Shown here piece after piece: positions 62,206 through 64,000 of a stretch of DNA of 64,000 nt (positions within the stretch are counted from its first letter, which is position 1; each line of letters begins with the position of its first letter). Location of the stretch: assembly GCF_026213295.1 (NCBI RefSeq), contig NC_079417.1, positions 6,466,596-6,530,595 on the forward strand, given 5' to 3'. This stretch comes from Gadus chalcogrammus (Eukaryota; Chordata; Actinopteri; Gadiformes; Gadidae). The notes beneath the pieces were generated by a model. It was given only the letters and a program-made list of their open reading frames with translations, was not told the DNA's origin and searched no databases. Position numbers and translations under genes: made by a program.

Positions 62206-62450
62206 CTGTGACTTCCACGGCAGCCACTCACTGAACGACGACTTTAACCCACTTAATGTTATAAAATAAGATCTACTCTCATCTATATCCGTCAATATAC
62301 AGGGCAACGGTACTCCTATCTTGCGCCCATGCTCAACTCTCGATGTTAAGCTAGTCCTGTTGTGTGTGTGAGACTGGGACAGTGCGGGAAGGTTGGACGC
62401 TTCCCGATCCGCCTGCCTGGCCGGTCTGTAGTACGCATGCGCTTGGTGGG
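62206..62450 (-). promoter_or_regulatory. golm1: golm1 leader exon and promoter
   Basis: A minus-strand donor GTCACAG/gtaagt at 62,206 fits a non-coding first exon that joins the acceptor at 60,220 (cttag/GCAGCC-ATG). Upstream is a palindromic ACGCATGCGC (62,433-62,442), a good match to the NRF1 site. There is no TATA box. The exact transcription start cannot be read from sequence. Confidence 0.55.
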
Positions 62451-63354
62451 GTCCGTGGGAATTACAAGTTATTGTGTTTTTCCCGTGGGAAAAAACACAA
62501 CAAAACAAACCCAAGCCTATAGCTGTATACGAAAGCTTGAACTTCAATGTATTTGTATTGTATTTTATTGTATTTGTTGAAATCAAAAGCTACTTCTCCG
62601 CAGTTCTACTCCTCAGGTACAAATAACAGTTAGAAATCACAGGTGCCAGCCTGTCCCCAAGTCGTAAATTGAATTGGGGCGGGCTGACATTGATTTATTC
62701 ACCGTGAAGTCCGTGAGTATCAATAAATAACAGATTAAAAAAATGCCTTTGCAATAACGTCTTTGTAAACATCCTTCCATCCAGTAATAAACGTTGGAAA
62801 GCCTTCAGTCTTCCATCCGTGAGGGTTTTGCAATCACTCAAAGTTCTCTGCGTTTGACTCCGCTCCTCAGAGACATGTCATAGTAATTCTTAATTAGAAT
62901 ATGGCAAAAGGAGCGCTTTGCTGTTCATCCTGATTACACAGAGTGAAAGGGGTGTCCTCTTTCAATCACACATTATCAAAAAGTCTTGTTGAAGAAGGTG
63001 ACAGCGACAGGTATCGTCCGCCTGTATATCTATGAAGTAGAAATGTACTTTGGGTTAGAAATATGTACAAAAATATAGTTAATATAGTACATTTTTGAAT
63101 GTCGTTAAAGCTTTGATTTGATACAGACGTTTATCTTGCATGGATGTTTATTTGTATTGTTGATATTGAGGTTTATTTTATAACCTGTAGATTTATATTT
63201 TAGTTTTTGGACATATGTGTGTTGCTGTTGCTGTTATGCCTCAACTTCCCCTCAGGGATGAATAAAGAACCCGTCCATCATCTAGCTCTGTTCATATTTA
63301 TTTCAGTTGGTTATTGAGTTGAGTTCATGCATGCACTTTTATTTTTACTCGTAC
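62451..63354. other. Spacer upstream of golm1
   Basis: No gene recognised. Around 63,245-63,290 the sequence ACTTCCCCTCAGGGATGAATAAAG resembles the 3' end of a teleost non-LTR retrotransposon (the 'cccctcggggatcaataaag' type), given here in shortened form. A further exon of the gene at 63,355-63,973 could be hidden here. Confidence 0.4.
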
Positions 63355-63474
63355 CTCTTGGTTGGTGAGTGTGATGACAGATCTTCATCACTGTAGCTGG
63401 CGGAGGGACTGTCATGGAGTAGACTGGCCCTCTGCTCCCTGTTATCCTGGTCTCCCCAAGACAACCAGGCTATT

Positions 63475-63545
<71 letters not shown>

Positions 63546-63552
63546 AGACACA

Positions 63553-63603
<51 letters not shown>

Positions 63604-63973
63604 AGACACAGACACACACACACACACACACACACACAAACCCACACACAATATAAGCTTTCGCAACTGTCATATTGCAAACTGCCATCTGCTCAATTTT
63701 ATGGGCTAGTGTTGACAAGATTGTGTTTCATTCTGAGTAGGGGTTGGATTATAAAGTTTGTCCAACACTATATTGACTCCCATTAAGGAGGGGTGTTACA
63801 TGACTAAAGTGTGAATGTGACACAAACCATGCACCTAATCAAAGTTCATGTTTTTTACCATTTTGAACGACTTCTGCAGAAGATGCGTTGTCATCACCAT
63901 CACCATCTATCTCAGAGTAACCTTTACGGGCTTTACCATTGGTCCCCTGGTCGCTGTAGCGTTGCCTCCAACC
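63355..63973 (-). CDS. Two exons of an unidentified gene (partial)
   Basis: Exon 63973-63859 (acceptor ctctcag/GGT, donor AATG/gtaaaa) encodes [20 protein letters not shown] and continues through EIDGDGDD to VVQN. Exon 63469-63355 (acceptor gaatag/CC, donor AAGAG/gtacga) encodes [20 protein letters not shown] and then [15 protein letters not shown]. The first ends one base into a codon and the second supplies two (Ala), so they join in frame. The product is polar, acidic and Ser-rich, probably disordered. I do not recognise the family. The gene extends beyond the right edge. Confidence 0.55.
63476..63638. repeat. (CA)n/(CAGA)n compound microsatellite
   Basis: CA repeat with two identical GACACAGACACAGACA interruptions. 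It lies in the intron between the two exons of the unidentified gene, ending (minus strand) about six bases before an acceptor. Confidence 0.95.
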
Positions 63974-64000
63974 CTGAGAGAAACATTGCAAACCATCAGC

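Overview
This is vertebrate nuclear DNA, almost certainly from a ray-finned fish. It has large intron-rich genes, GT-AG splice sites, tRNA-derived SINEs with teleost-type tails, and a very high density of long perfect (CA)n/(TG)n microsatellites. Such microsatellite density is known from codfishes, so a gadiform source is a plausible inference but is not shown here. The gene order agtpbp1 - naa35 - golm1 matches human 9q21.33, so this is a conserved synteny block.

Layout: 1-8.2 kb is intergenic (microsatellites, one strong hairpin, no convincing gene). 8.2-33.6 kb on the minus strand is a complete agtpbp1 (cytosolic carboxypeptidase 1) with 25 coding exons. Every intron phase closes and the model gives 1229 aa. 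34.5-34.9 kb is a head-to-head promoter shared with naa35. 35.5-42.9 kb on the plus strand is a complete naa35 (NatC auxiliary subunit) with 22 coding exons and 724 aa. 43.6-45.5 kb on the minus strand is a five-exon S1 (trypsin-fold) protease-like gene that has lost catalytic His and Ser and carries a frameshift.

From about 36,980 to 47,802 the sequence is tandemly duplicated as 47,803 to about 55,846. The breakpoint lies inside naa35 exon 7. The second copy is a 5'-truncated naa35 pseudogene that has also lost exons 17-18 and gained a stop, plus only the last two exons of the protease-like gene. 56.0-62.4 kb on the minus strand is a complete golm1 (Golgi membrane protein 1, 417 aa). 63.3-64.0 kb holds two phase-compatible minus-strand exons of a gene I could not identify.

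The genes are ordinary single-gene eukaryotic units, not an operon. agtpbp1 trims polyglutamate side chains from tubulin, naa35 anchors the NatC N-terminal acetyltransferase to ribosomes, and golm1 is a Golgi type II membrane protein. The least ordinary parts are the mid-exon tandem duplication, the dead protease paralog, a possible short secretory-like two-exon ORF present in both duplicate copies, microsatellites lying on or near splice donors, and several inverted repeats. All coordinates were read by eye from splice consensus, reading frame and remembered homologues; no alignment was run.
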